Source: Candidula unifasciata
Taxonomy: Eukaryota > Mollusca > Gastropoda > Stylommatophora > Geomitridae
Length of the DNA: 64,000 bases
Reading direction: 5' to 3'
NCBI GenBank assembly: GCA_905116865.2
Contig: CAJHNH020000558.1
Span: forward strand, 222,239-286,238
The notes below the pieces were generated by a model. That model was not told where the DNA came from. It did not search any database and saw only the letters and a list, made by a program, of their open reading frames with translations. Below, one piece after another: positions 49,201 through 55,790 of the stretch. The position numbers and the translations under genes are program-made. The stretch's first letter is position 1, and the number at the start of each line of letters is the position of its first letter.

Positions 49201-50488
49201 AAGATATTTTTATATTTTTCATTTTCTGAAATGCAGCTTTGTCTTGACCTATTCTGCTTTTTATCTCTGTCCATAGCACACATAAATTTAATTATATTTA
49301 CACGTACGTATGGCTCTCTTTTTCTAAACCACTTCCACTTCTCCTTTGCAATAGAACACCATCAACTCCTTTTACCTCTCACTACAGATCCCTTTGATAT
49401 AATGATACCACCTATGCTGAAAATTTCATTGAACATTTCTTGCATCGCTGCCTCTGTGGCTCCAGTCATCCATTCCTGACACACCCTGTCCAAGGTAATT
49501 ATCACTCTCTGTGGGGCTTTCTCGCTGGGCAGCACTGTCATTCATTAATACATTACATATGTAATTCTCTCAAATGTGGATTACAGTGTAAACATTGTAT
49601 GTATGCTGTAACAGTTTTCTTTTCCAGTGCAAAGATATTGTAGTTATATTATCATTAGGTTTTCTAAGTATTGCCCTATCCAACACCAGCATCTTTTCCT
49701 CACCTCTTGATTCACTGAATTTATTTAGTTTTCTCCCAAAGCTCCACATTAGTGATTAAATCGCACTATTTAATTGCCTCTCTTCTGTGCAGGGACAACT
49801 TAATGAATGTATATAGTTTATAATTTTGTATTTTTGTTATTCTCCGTGTTTTTGCTACATACCACAGCATTAAACAAACAAACAAACTTTATTTTAAAAG
49901 AATTAAATAATTGGGCGTGCAGGCCTGTCTTACATTTGACCTTTCCAAGCACTCATCTTTCAGACAACCATAGCATGTTATCAGTAATGCATGATATGTC
50001 TGCATAAAAATATACATAATGAAATAATACAAACACACACCATATATTTACACACTATCAGTACACTAAACAATACACACGTACAGATATTTTTACATGC
50101 TCATACATATACACACACACACTCATATACATGCATGCAACTGCACATACATACATAATGCATACATATATAAAGCATGTGTGCATAACTGATTATAAAT
50201 TAGAGCTAAATATTCTTAGTCTTAGTTTTAATATCCTTCAACTTCTACAGATTTCCACCCCCCCCTTAATTTAAAAAAAAATTGTCTTTGTTTTTGTCTG
50301 TCTGTTCCCCTTCCTTATCTACAGTATTGCCTAATAAGACTCCACATTTGGAGTTCATGTTAATTGCAGCTGTTAAACTCATGACATCTGTACATCCACA
50401 GTTAGACCCAGCCTATCAGAAAGTGGCCTGTGGGATGACCAGAGACCAGCTGGACATGACCCAGTTAGCCAAGAGTTATTACATATAG
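31142..50488 (+). CDS. Myb: Myb family transcription factor (A/B-Myb type), C-terminal part, seven exons
   Basis: Animal Myb proteins bind DNA through R1-R3 repeats; B-Myb joins the MuvB complex to drive G2/M genes. Only the C-terminal half is visible. Proposed exons: 31142-31285, 32058-32161, 34851-35030, 38058-38228, 39560-39721, 48417-48506, 50339-50488. All phases join and give about 331 codons without a stop. Conserved blocks follow the vertebrate order: TPPSILRR, LPFSPSQ, SPSLHTPTPFKHAIAE, DDLGEVLKDC, KKSAKRIEF, then AVKLMTSVHP and VACGMTRDQLDMTQLAKS at the C-terminus. The last block matches the MuvB-binding segment of B-Myb. SP/TP dipeptides suggest CDK targets, as known for the family. 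The R1-R3 exons were not found in 1-31,141. Acceptor choice is uncertain for exons 4 and 7. Transcript data could show a missed small exon. Confidence 0.88.
31435..32040. repeat. Diverged duplication within Myb intron
   Basis: The block at 31,450-31,580 (aagatctgtgtgttctaa, ggccataactgctttgtcac) recurs at 31,925-32,040 (aagatctgtgtattcata, gccataactatttatttgg). The offset is about 470 bp. Confidence 0.65.
31640..31880 (+). mobile_element. LINE 3' fragment in Myb intron
   Basis: Resembles 58,450-58,640: tagcagaacatctaggagg, acgctgggctacagcctgg and gaagaagaagg. Coding remnants carry a GGRKK..TQATREAQ-like tail. Confidence 0.5.
32058..32161 (+). CDS. Myb: Myb exon with TPPSILRR motif
   Basis: Acceptor ttgtttgcag, donor cag|gtgagt, ends in phase 0. 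Encodes ENCENTQNMYFVEAGSS and then FTTPPSILRRGRYRQ. The TPPSxL(K/R)R basic motif is shared with vertebrate A- and B-Myb immediately upstream of the FSPSQ block. Confidence 0.85.
32640..33640 (-). mobile_element. LINE-1 RNase H to C-terminus (antisense in Myb intron 2)
   Basis: A 176-codon antisense frame (33,212-32,682) holds VFVPGYAGVIGNERADRPAD-like RNase H motif 4 and the family segment EIGGSEDSGSNVSTSLL. It then has LWMCPECCKDNLTHN, a Cys-rich tail. Upstream antisense sequence retains the RNase H start region with stops. Same family as 4148-5725; the best-preserved copy of the C-terminus in the window. Confidence 0.85.
34030..34770 (+). mobile_element. Second RNase H-bearing LINE fragment in Myb intron 2
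   Basis: GAGSVIMLQDG, then FRAEQQAIIDSAKVFEERK and VFRCDCMLVLQE, form an RNase H core, with PGNELAD-stop-LAKK as its last motif. It continues to LRTGHCSFDYYMHKIKIVQC, TPEHILQTCPLYLQLRKE and a final stop after FIEATNLMV. Several stops are present. Different subfamily from LINE-1. It abuts the acceptor of the LPFSPSQ exon within 80 bp. Confidence 0.8.
34851..35030 (+). CDS. Myb: Myb exon with LPFSPSQ motif
   Basis: Acceptor ctattcctag, donor cag|gtaata; exactly 60 codons, phase 0 at both ends. Starts LRGTSQTERPQKRLRYLQ and ends TPVRLPYETLPFSPSQ, equivalent to vertebrate TP.K.LPFSPSQ. Confidence 0.9.
35031..35929. other. Myb intron 3, unassigned part
   Basis: G runs near 35,120 and 35,475. No exon with Myb-like coding was found here. 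Confidence 0.4.
35930..36330 (+). mobile_element. LINE endonuclease (EEP) fragment
   Basis: The frame LRELEEISGNRLLICGDFSA, then NALANAMVDADIACIN and DKPTGEVGAE, matches the endonuclease/exonuclease/phosphatase core (GDFNA motif, conservative here as GDFSA). It is truncated and frameshifted upstream. Confidence 0.7.
36331..36530 (-). mobile_element. LINE C-terminal fragment
   Basis: The antisense frame MNIKWDEIKKGEKTENKNM parallels MNIKWDEFKFGKEIREM at 37,381, so both are from the same LINE 3' coding end. Confidence 0.5.
36715..36825 (+). CDS. Candidate alternative terminal exon within Myb intron 3
   Basis: Acceptor taattgatttgcag, then 36 codons (ERVTKVCEKLTYVRCTDAV and then AEQKNCECKCHSK) and a stop. 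It is phase 0 and so compatible with splicing from the LPFSPSQ exon. There is no similarity to known Myb tails. It could be a chance frame or a retroposed fragment. Confidence 0.3.
   Translation, partial: ERVTKVCEKLTYVRCTDAVTKFYAEQKNCECKCHSK
37381..37620 (+). mobile_element. LINE C-terminal fragment
   Basis: RQRRWRYIGHIQSRDEQKIA and KQALKFYRT match the R.RW.GH..R....KQAL signature of LINE C-termini. Confidence 0.7.
37893..38035 (+). mobile_element. SINE A 3' part
   Basis: Landmarks agcagtggcaaactactgaa, gaaacatcacagacaaccg and gttgtgacatcctg. It lies just upstream of the TPTPFK exon. Confidence 0.6.
38058..38228 (+). CDS. Myb: Myb exon with TPTPFK motif
   Basis: Donor tgg|gtaagt. Encodes TEPLTPETHHIVPQSPSLHT and then PTPFKHAIAEVERKAQSK. 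Vertebrate Mybs have TPRTPTPFKNAL here, a CDK target region. Acceptor tttctttcaaag at 38,057 is chosen because it gives phase 0 with the previous exon and an open frame (PRFFSPDVLL). A stronger pyrimidine tract precedes an alternative acceptor at 38,107, but that would need an unseen exon of 3n+2 bases. Confidence 0.8.
38400..38610 (+). repeat. Two adjacent minisatellites (about 25 bp and 23 bp)
   Basis: Degenerate tttttgtagctttatctc-type units to about 38,510, then four or more units of cagtgcccttgttacagcca (23 bp) to 38,610. Intronic. Confidence 0.85.
38739..39182. mobile_element. hAT-type non-autonomous element, 444 bp
   Basis: Terminal inverted repeats cagagattctcaaact and agtttgagaaccattc. 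Subterminal ggtgccgcggcaataa and agtgctgcggcgaaaaaag also mirror each other. Flanks ctctaacc and ctctccgc match 5 of 8. Confidence 0.65.
39219..39476 (-). mobile_element. SINE B, full length, with target duplication
   Basis: Complete antisense copy. The tRNA-like head lies at the right end (ggcgattgtctagcctctac, accatggtgg) and the 3' body at the left. Flanked by agttaagacata (39,207-39,218) and agtcaagacata (39,477-39,488), a 12-bp duplication with one mismatch. Confidence 0.88.
39560..39721 (+). CDS. Myb: Myb exon with DDLGEVLKD block
   Basis: Acceptor atcctatag, donor aat|gttagt; 54 codons, phase 0. Starts SPSDLDDLGEVLKDCDMS, equivalent to vertebrate L.EDLKEVL(R/K). It ends LSKRRFTREPATN. 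Confidence 0.85.
39795..40880. other. Myb intron 5, unassigned
   Basis: No domain-bearing frame; nothing assignable between the DDLGEVLKD exon and the LINE-1 remnant. Confidence 0.4.
40890..41125 (-). mobile_element. LINE-1 remnant (two joined pieces)
   Basis: gatgaactgcatttctaatg matches the LINE-1 3' end at 32,632. ctggcacaggagcggagcaa and tatgaagctgaaactaagac match the RNase H upstream part at 33,430. The middle of the RNase H gene is deleted. Confidence 0.65.
42129..42517 (+). repeat. 30-bp minisatellite, about 13 units
   Basis: Units of acttgtctgtacccattctt plus taa(a/c)cggtga, nearly identical. The only variation is A/C at one site and one T-to-A. Intronic. Confidence 0.97.
42690..42885 (+). 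mobile_element. LINE-3 3' end, interrupted by hAT
   Basis: gatggcgggtataattacca, gaggcagaggctgacttcc and aagacatcgaatttgcattg. The end resumes at 44,023 (aatctgctgattgatgatg) after the hAT insertion. Confidence 0.75.
42975..43480 (-). mobile_element. LINE-1 remnant inside the hAT element
   Basis: Antisense frame GVQGVTRGSGRCSTLKRK and IGIGTLRLLLKMGTECF, as at 4148 and 12.9 kb. It joins to ggcacaggagcggagcaaag at about 43,270, which is RNase H-region sequence. Confidence 0.65.
43848..43968 (+). repeat. 17-bp minisatellite, 7 units
   Basis: ctgggtcatgaaaccac in tandem with one G-to-A variant, in the subterminal region of the hAT element. Confidence 0.95.
44124..44399 (-). mobile_element. SINE D, full length, with 9-bp target duplication
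   Basis: Antisense full copy from the tail side (ttcgtctgcttgg) to ctctggaacccgcactggg. Flanked by aagagaatt at 44,115-44,123 and 44,400-44,408. Confidence 0.85.
44410..45639. other. T-rich intron sequence, no gene
   Basis: Strongly T-biased on this strand (44,640-45,150). The 128-codon frame there is Phe-rich low complexity. Confidence 0.5.
45640..46490 (+). mobile_element. LINE-4 C-terminus, split by LINE-2 insertion
   Basis: Left part: LEMKCFRTILGISSRDHITN and EVRHKIIQHIGNYKPLL, then QCYGHVIRS. Right part continues in frame as NGLSKTILQGSVEGKRRKGR, then PRKTWL and TDRQRWRELIRQS. The insertion at 45,816-46,270 separates RS from NG. Matches the LGI..KDHITNEEV and RWYGHV..S..L.KTILQG LINE signature. 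Confidence 0.85.
45816..46270 (+). mobile_element. LINE-2 3' end with (GAT)n tail, inserted in LINE-4
   Basis: An open frame of 112 codons contains MWFYRRMLRIPWTAKKSNQE, then FFGHVMRREKIEHVVTTGKI and REKMLESLVAWHGGVSAHEL. It stops just before (gat)n. Perfect 10-bp target duplication aataagatct at 45,806-45,815 and 46,271-46,280. One of the least decayed LINE copies here. Confidence 0.9.
46510..46810 (-). mobile_element. SINE D copy with internal 25-bp triplication
   Basis: Antisense landmarks aagttctggtagttcatcc, ctgggctttagtcttgtttc, gactcttatgacaatcttg and ctctggaacccacacagg. The ttcttgttttccccacgatgg block is present three times (46,717-46,795). Confidence 0.8.
46903..47005 (+). repeat. 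46-bp tandem duplication
   Basis: aattctctgccctctctctt plus acctgcacagtactgtagct, two copies. Confidence 0.9.
47116..47134 (+). repeat. Poly(G) run
   Basis: About 19 consecutive G in Myb intron 5. Confidence 0.9.
47335..47690 (-). mobile_element. LINE-1 remnant
   Basis: catccctatcttcagcagcc, tgcagagccagccagtcagt and catcccctggagaaaatatc match the 12.5-13.3 kb units. Confidence 0.65.
48106..48279. mobile_element. MITE with 9-10 bp terminal inverted repeats
   Basis: Begins cagtgcagaccgcttaaggc and ends aagtctgcact. A second copy of the same length class is at 59,806-59,977. Possibly Tc1/mariner or pogo type, given TA near the ends; the superfamily is not proven. Confidence 0.6.
48345..48420 (+). 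promoter_or_regulatory. Duplicated 3' splice-site region before Myb exon 6
   Basis: ttcatatttcagcaaaacag (48,348 on) and ttctatttcagcaaaatcg (48,408 on), 60 bp apart, each with a pyrimidine tract and cag acceptor. Use of the upstream copy (exon from 48,357) would add 60 bases, but this frame meets a stop (cag caa aac agt gaa cac act tta aaa gta tgg cta att act tct aac att ttc tat ttc is open in one phase and should be checked). Confidence 0.45.
48417..48506 (+). CDS. Myb: Myb exon with KKSAKR block
   Basis: Acceptor tttctatttcag, donor aca|gtaagt; 30 codons, phase 0. Encodes QNREHKVYKKSAKRIEFTDS, equivalent to vertebrate KKVRKSL.LD. A near-duplicate acceptor lies 60 bp upstream. Confidence 0.82.
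48507..48727. other. Myb intron 6, unassigned part
   Basis: No recognisable repeat or exon. A short frame with GMGVQPGAARNEYF vaguely echoes exon 1 but is probably chance. Confidence 0.3.
48728..49480 (-). mobile_element. LINE-2 3' portion (antisense in Myb intron 6)
   Basis: Antisense pieces: ATEAAMQEMFNEIFSIGG near 49,450, MCAMDRDKKQNRSRQSCISE, YTEPVLLYGSEFWNVSEQIN, ATEMWFLRRM, then RQTLFFSHIMRRK and MMLDGLKRLFGGILSRELFQ. (TCA)n tail at 48,730-48,742. About 250 codons with a few frameshifts. Confidence 0.85.
49865..49940 (-). mobile_element. Repeat J 3' end with (AAAC)n tail
   Basis: aaacaaacaaacaaacttta then aattgggcgtgcaggcctgt, matching the block left of the GATA array. Confidence 0.6.
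50339..50488 (+). CDS. Myb: Myb terminal exon with MuvB-binding motif and stop
   Basis: Encodes TPHLEFMLIAAVKLMTSVHP, then AYQKVACGMTRDQLDMTQLA and KSYYI-stop. The vertebrate counterpart is W(K/E)TV(A/V).G.T.DQL.M...AR. The usual Trp is Tyr here, and the protein stops soon after the motif. The start is set by phase at aataag (50,338). The stronger acceptor at 50,324 (ccttccttatctacag) is in another phase and would require an additional exon. Confidence 0.85.
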   Translation, partial: TPHLEFMLIAAVKLMTSVHPQLDPAYQKVACGMTRDQLDMTQLAKSYYI

Positions 50489-50539
50489 CAACATAGAAGT
50501 GTGGGGTCAGTCCTGGGGTTTTAACTACAAATGTGAAAT

Positions 50540-51790
50540 ATTTATATATAGACATTTGGTGTGTGCAGTTACAAATGCTGAATATTTATATAAATGTGTG
50601 GAAACTACTATTAAGACATGTGTGTAACTGCTGTTGCAAATGTGGACGACTGTATAGACATTGTGGAGTTGCTGGTTGCAACTCTGAATGACTATACATA
50701 TATTGTGTACTGTATAGACATGTGGTTACAAATATCAGCTACTATACAGTGTGTGTACACAGTTACAAATGTCAGCTACTGTACAGTGTGTGTGTGTAGA
50801 GTTACAGATGTCAGCTACTGTACAGTGTGTGTGTGTACACAGTTACAAATGTCAGCTGCTATACAGTGTGTGTGTATGTACAGTTACAGATGTCAGCTAT
50901 TATACTGTGTGTGTGTGTACAGTTACAGATGTCAGCTACTGTACAGTGTGTGTGTGTACAGTTACAAATGTCAGCTAATATACTGTGTGTGTGTGTACAA
51001 TTACAGATGTCAGCTACTGTACAGTGTGTGTGAACACAGTTATAAATTTGGATGACCATATTAGGCATTTTGTTGGCAGATCAGTAATGTCTGTATAGAC
51101 ATTATATGTATACAGTTACAGGTGTGGTCTATCGTGTAGACATTATGTATTTGCAGTGACCACATGTGGTCTGCTGTGTAGACATAATGTGTATACGTTT
51201 ATAAATGCGGTCTATTATGTCAACATTATGTGTATGCAGTTGCAAATGTGGTCTACCATATAGACGTTGCATGTGTGCAGTTGCAAATGTGGTCTACCAT
51301 ATAGACGTTGCTTGTGTGCAGTTGCAAATGTGGTCTACAATATAGACATTGCATGTGTGCAGTTGTAAATGTGGTCTACCATATAGACATTGCATGTGTG
51401 CAGTTGCAAATGTGGTCTACCATATAGACATTGCATGTGTGCAGTTGTAAATGTGGTCTACCATATAGACATTGCATGTGTGCAGTTGTAAATGTGGTCT
51501 ACCATATAGACATTGCATGTGTGCAGTTGTAAATGTGGTCTACCATATAGACATTGCATGTTTGCAGTTGTAAATGTGGTCTACCATATAGACATTGCAT
51601 GTGTGCAGTTGCAAATGTGGTCTACCATATAGACATTGCATGTGTGCAGTTGTAAATCTGGTCTACCATATAGACATTGCATGTGTGCAGTTGCAAATGT
51701 GGTCTACCATATAGACATTGCATGTGTGCAGTTACAATTGTGGTCTACCATATAGACATTTGTGTTTGCAGTTACAATTGTGTAGACAAT
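50540..51790 (+). repeat. 41-bp minisatellite grading into a GT-rich form, within the putative 3'UTR
   Basis: Core array at about 51,100-51,760 of gtctaccatatagacattgc plus atgtgtgcagttg(t/c)aaatgtg (41 bp). Upstream, 50,740-51,050, related units read tcagctactgtacagtgtgt with cagttacaaatg. Between and before them are intermediates containing both ctgtatagacattgtgg and cagttacaaat. Open frames across it are artefacts. Confidence 0.9.
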
Positions 51791-52020
51791 GTTTGTTACT
51801 AAATTATATAATTGCAGTACAGCCACATTACCTATGCTGAGAGATTATCGGAATGAGAAGGGAAGAAATTTTCAAAAGCCAGATTGAAAGCACAGCAGTT
51901 GTTGTTTGTTTAATGTAAAGATTATCCTGTTCTTCCTTAAAGAATGTTATAATGGAAAGGAGAGTGGGGGGGGGGGGGGGGGCTGAACCACAGAATGTTG
52001 TGATTTAGACTGTACATAGT

Positions 52021-52125
52021 TTTAAAATATTTTTAAATGTAAGAATTTAAAATATTTTTAAATGTAAGAATTTAAAATATTTTCAAATGTAAGAATTTAA
52101 AATATTTTTTAATGTAAGAATTTTG
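52021..52125 (+). repeat. 25-bp tandem, 4 units
   Basis: tttaaaatatttttaaatgt plus aagaa, with one or two substitutions. Confidence 0.9.
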
Positions 52126-52147
52126 AGTTTTACTTTCATTTGTGTCA

Positions 52148-52153
52148 AATAAA
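52148..52153 (+). terminator. Poly(A) signal AATAAA
   Basis: tcaaataaagcactt; the first canonical hexamer after the Myb stop in a plausible context. Confidence 0.45.
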
Positions 52154-52540
52154 GCACTTTAGTGGCATAATGATTAGGGAACTGGCCTACCAATAATGAA
52201 TGATGTGAGGTTTAGAGCCTGTATAGTTAGTCTTTCCTTTTGAGCCTAGGATGGCGCATAAGGCAGAGGTCATAGCTCTCCATATCTGACAGTTCGTTGC
52301 CACTTGTTGTAGGTGTAGGATGTTTGTTAGGCTATGGTTAAGCTTTTTCTGCCGATGGTTCTAGGCGGGGTCTTTCTTGGTCTTCCTTGTTTTCTTTTCC
52401 CTTCCGGTGCCCATATGAGAGGTGGGGCTGTCTATTCTGGGTGCATGGCCGATGTAGTTCCAGCGACACTTTTTTTTTTCCTGCCCAGGAAAAAATATGT
52501 TGTGCTGTGGTTTACAGCCAGACAACAAATTTCATGCTTT

Positions 52541-52645
52541 TTAGCCCATCTCATCTCATTTTAGCCCATCTCATCTCATTTTAGCCCATCTCATCTCATT
52601 TTAGCCCATCTCATCTCATTTTAGCCCATCTCATCTCATTTTAGC
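52541..52645 (+). repeat. 20-bp tandem, 5 units
   Basis: ttagcccatctcatctcatt repeated without change. Confidence 0.97.
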
Positions 52646-53299
52646 AACTTCTTAAATAGCACCTTTTATGGCATGCTTTTAAGGGTGGTGGGTCTCTTTA
52701 TTCTGCCCCAACCTCTTTTCCTTCCCTACTTAGATAGGGCTTTAGAATACCCTGTGAAACTCTGACATCAACCCAGCCTGGCGCCTGTCAGAAGTGTTAG
52801 AGACATTTGTAAAGAAAACATGATATCCTAATATTGTTTCCTGTCAGTTGTACAAATGTGCCCCATCTCTAGCATACCCAAATATTACGCGGAATGCGTT
52901 GAAGTGTTTGTTAACACATGAACTTTCATTTCGGTCTTGTCCATTTGTTGAAAAGTGGCTGATGTAGCAGTTACAATTCTGTGCTCTCATGCAGAAGACC
53001 CAGGTTCAGATCCTCGGCAAGGGGATAGAATATTTTTTTCTACTCGGGGCAAACATAAAAATGACCAATGTAGTTCATGGCCGCTGACTTGGCCATGCTG
53101 CCATAAATTCTCGGACTTGAGATCTCTACAGCACCTGAGAAAAAGTGGTAAATACAGACAGTCAGTCCATCTGTAAATGTTTGGCAAAGCCAGTTTGTTA
53201 ACAGCCAAGGCCAGATCAACACACTTTATAAATTGTATGTAATAAGAAAGAAAAGAATAGTGCCTACATTTATAGTTAAAAGTCAAATATGTTTTTTAG
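52646..53299. other. No recognisable gene
   Basis: Two overlapping short antisense frames near 53,000-53,280 show no domain. Confidence 0.4.
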
Positions 53300-54131
53300 G
53301 ACAAGTACACAGATTCAAATATCTAGGCACATGGATAATATTCAACAGAAGATGTAAGATAAAGGACATGCTAAAAATGCATTTTATATAATGAATAAAT
53401 TTATGTCTTTAGAAAAAGAATTATCGCATGCTCTCTAGAGCCATTTTTAACATCACTGAATCGTAGGCAGGTAATAAACAAGTAGAACAATCTCTTCAGG
53501 TCTCGGAGATGTGGTTTTACAGAAGAATCCTTGGATGACCACCAAAAAAAAAAAAAAAAAAGCAATCCAGGTGTTTTGAAAGATGAGTGCTCAGAAGAAG
53601 AAACTTAACATCAGAAAGAGAGACAGTCGTCATTTTCTGGTCATGTTATGAGAAAAAGAACATTGAAACATGTTGCCACCACTGGAAAGATCTGTGAAAC
53701 AAAAAGAAGGTAACGCGAAAGAATTCCTGACAGCTTTTTATCACAGCATTCAAGGCGTTGGCGGCTAGACGCTAACCTGCAGATCGGAAGGTCGTGGGTT
53801 CGCATCCTGGCAGAGCCGAACACTTTTTAAAACACGACCTTGACTAACAGGTTGACTCAGCCTTGAGTGGGTACCAGGTGTAGTCCTGGGAAGTAAAGGC
53901 AGCCGGTGTGATGTTGGCCATATCACCCACCAAGTGCCGATTGGTCTATAAAAATACAGGTCTCGCCCTATATGCCCAGTACACCTGAAGGCGTGGAAAA
54001 AGGTCCTTTTCTTTACTTTTTGTCACAGCATGGACCCATGACAACACCTGAAGTGATACACGCTCTTGAAGATCATAGATAGTGGAGAGGCCTGATCGCC
54101 CTTACCTGTTGGCAAGGCACTTAATGATGAT
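53300..54131 (+). mobile_element. LINE-2 C-terminal region, split by SINE B
   Basis: HRFKYLGTWI, then SEMWFYRRILG and FSGHVMRKRTLKHVATTGKI to about 53,749. It resumes at 54,032 with TPEVIHALEDHR and WRGLIALTCWQGT and a (TGA)n tail. Frameshifts and a poly(A) run at about 53,545. Confidence 0.8.
53750..54016 (+). mobile_element. SINE B, full length, inserted in LINE-2
   Basis: Head ttggcggctagacgctaacc, B box gtcgtgggttcgcatcctgg, body accaagtgccgattggtcta, end gaaggcgtggaaaaaggtcc. Target duplication tttttatcacagcat (53,735-53,749) and tttttgtcacagcat (54,017-54,031), one mismatch in 15. Confidence 0.92.
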
Positions 54132-54239
54132 GATATTATATTTGCTGACAAAACATATTTAGAAATAACCTGCCGTTGTCTTGTTAATTTCCATTTATGC
54201 ACAACCTAAAATGAGTGCCAGGAAATATCCTGAAAAGCT

Positions 54240-54600
54240 GGCTTGCTGTTCACTCTAACACCCATTGAGGGCCGATTGGTCTATGTTTGTTTGTTTGTTT
54301 GTTTTAGTATCCAGAAGCCATGAGTTGTTACCCCTTAAGCTCGGTATTATGGATATCGCAACCTTTCGGCCTTGATTCCATTTTAAATACCGTAAATCTG
54401 GGAGAAATGTGGCTTTTCTGCCTACCCCCGGGAGTGAACCCGGACCACAAGGAGTTCGTCACCCGCTCACCGCGCAATCCGGTTTAGCCATTTACACTAG
54501 AGAGACGGGCACCGATTGGTCTATAAAAATCTGCGTTTGGTCTCATTTACCCAATGTGCCACTGGCATAAAAAGGGTCTGTTACTTTTTATTTTATAAAA
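54240..54600 (+). mobile_element. SINE B 3' fragment, split by SINE F
   Basis: cacccattgagggccgattg, then SINE F, then ccgattggtctataaaaatc and gtctcatttacccaatgtgc. Confidence 0.75.
54285..54511 (-). mobile_element. SINE F with perfect 13-bp target duplication
   Basis: Minus-strand tRNA-like head: A box aatggctaaaccggattg and B box gtccgggttcactcccgg. The tail is (AAAC)n, seen as (gttt)n at 54,285-54,304. Target duplication ccgattggtctat at 54,272-54,284 and 54,512-54,524. Confidence 0.92.
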
Positions 54601-54671
54601 CAGCTTTTTTGCTTTTGTTATGTCGCTCCTGAGGTCAGCGGAGTTGTTTTTAGCCTGATGGTTTAGGTCCT

Positions 54672-54927
54672 CATGGCTGGTGCTCGCACAACAAACTGTA
54701 CAAGATAGGCATTTTATTATTTGCCCTAACTGGGAAAACATCCTGTTGCTTGCTGAGAATTCGAACCCAGGTTTCCCAAATAAGATCCCAGTAGTTTGTC
54801 ATGGCTAGTGCTCGCACAACAAACTGTACAAGATAGGCATTTTATTATTTGCCCCAACTGGGAAAAAATCCTGTTGCTTGCTGAGAATTCGAACCCAGGT
54901 CTCCCAAATAAGATCCCAGTAGTTTGT
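54672..54927. repeat. 128-bp tandem duplication with tRNA-like B box
   Basis: catggctggtgctcgcacaa to gtagtttgt, two copies with few differences. Each holds gagaattcgaacccagg, which on the minus strand is a B-box-like motif. Confidence 0.88.
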
Positions 54928-55629
54928 CTCAACTGGGCCCTCCTTGATGTATTTTATAAGCTTGTTAAATCTATAGAAGTGCCTTTTAGTCAGATTTTGT
55001 GATTCTTCTGCTTTGTTGATTGAATCATCTTTATGGTGCTGTACATTCTTCTTCTTTCATATGACTTGTGATTTCATTGTGTCAGATAAGGAGTTAATCA
55101 AATTTGAGTTTACTGTGAGTCGTATAACACTCACATCTTCCACATGTTTTATATAGAAAATGTTTGCATCATTTTGGAAGTTACAGTTTCGATTTAGAAA
55201 AGTTTGTGAAATCCAACAGGAATAAGCTTACCACAGAAGAACTAAAACATTTTCAGAAGGAGCCGTAAAACCTTCCTCGTCTTTTATTTATGGCATCAAA
55301 TCTCTTTGTACAGATAGAGATTACATTTTTGTCAACAGTATCTATTCATTCTTATTTCTAATAAAATTTTATACATTTTTCATTGTATTTCTGAATAGTT
55401 GTATGTATGATGCATTGTTATAAAGGATAAAGTACATAAGCAATGACCTGGAGTTTTGAGATGGTTTAATTTATTTTACATTAATTTTTTATGTTTAAAA
55501 AAAATAGTTTCGGTTTTCTAATAACTCAGTTTCTGTACACCTCTTAAGTACGAATTAAGGTCGAGAACCAGGATCTACTGTGCTTATTATTACATGTGGC
55601 TTAAGGATTCCTAATGCGGTTTATAATTC
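54928..55629. other. No recognisable gene
   Basis: A+T-rich; nothing assignable. Confidence 0.4.
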
Positions 55630-55790
55630 CAGAATACCCAGTTCATTTCAGTTGCTGCAGACGATATTGGCAGCAGATGCTTTGCGTTGACATTGGGAGC
55701 GAGAATTGAACATAAGAAAGAAATGGCAAACCACTAAATGTAAACATTTCTTAGTAAAACCACAAGCAACCAACAAATACTGGGGTTGAT
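55630..55790 (+). mobile_element. SINE A body leading into its amplified tail
   Basis: gagcgagaattgaacataag, gaaatggcaaaccactaaat and gtaaaaccacaagcaacc, then the first tail unit at about 55,775. Confidence 0.7.

Larger units (their letters stand above)
50489..52175 (+). other. Myb: Myb 3' untranslated region
   Basis: Inferred from the stop at 50,486-50,488 to the first canonical AATAAA at 52,148-52,153. Composed largely of minisatellite. The true end needs transcript data. Confidence 0.45.

Noticed and set aside
50618..51068. Cys/Val/Gln repeat frame after Myb
   Set aside because: Lies in the 3'UTR minisatellite; no conservation pattern.
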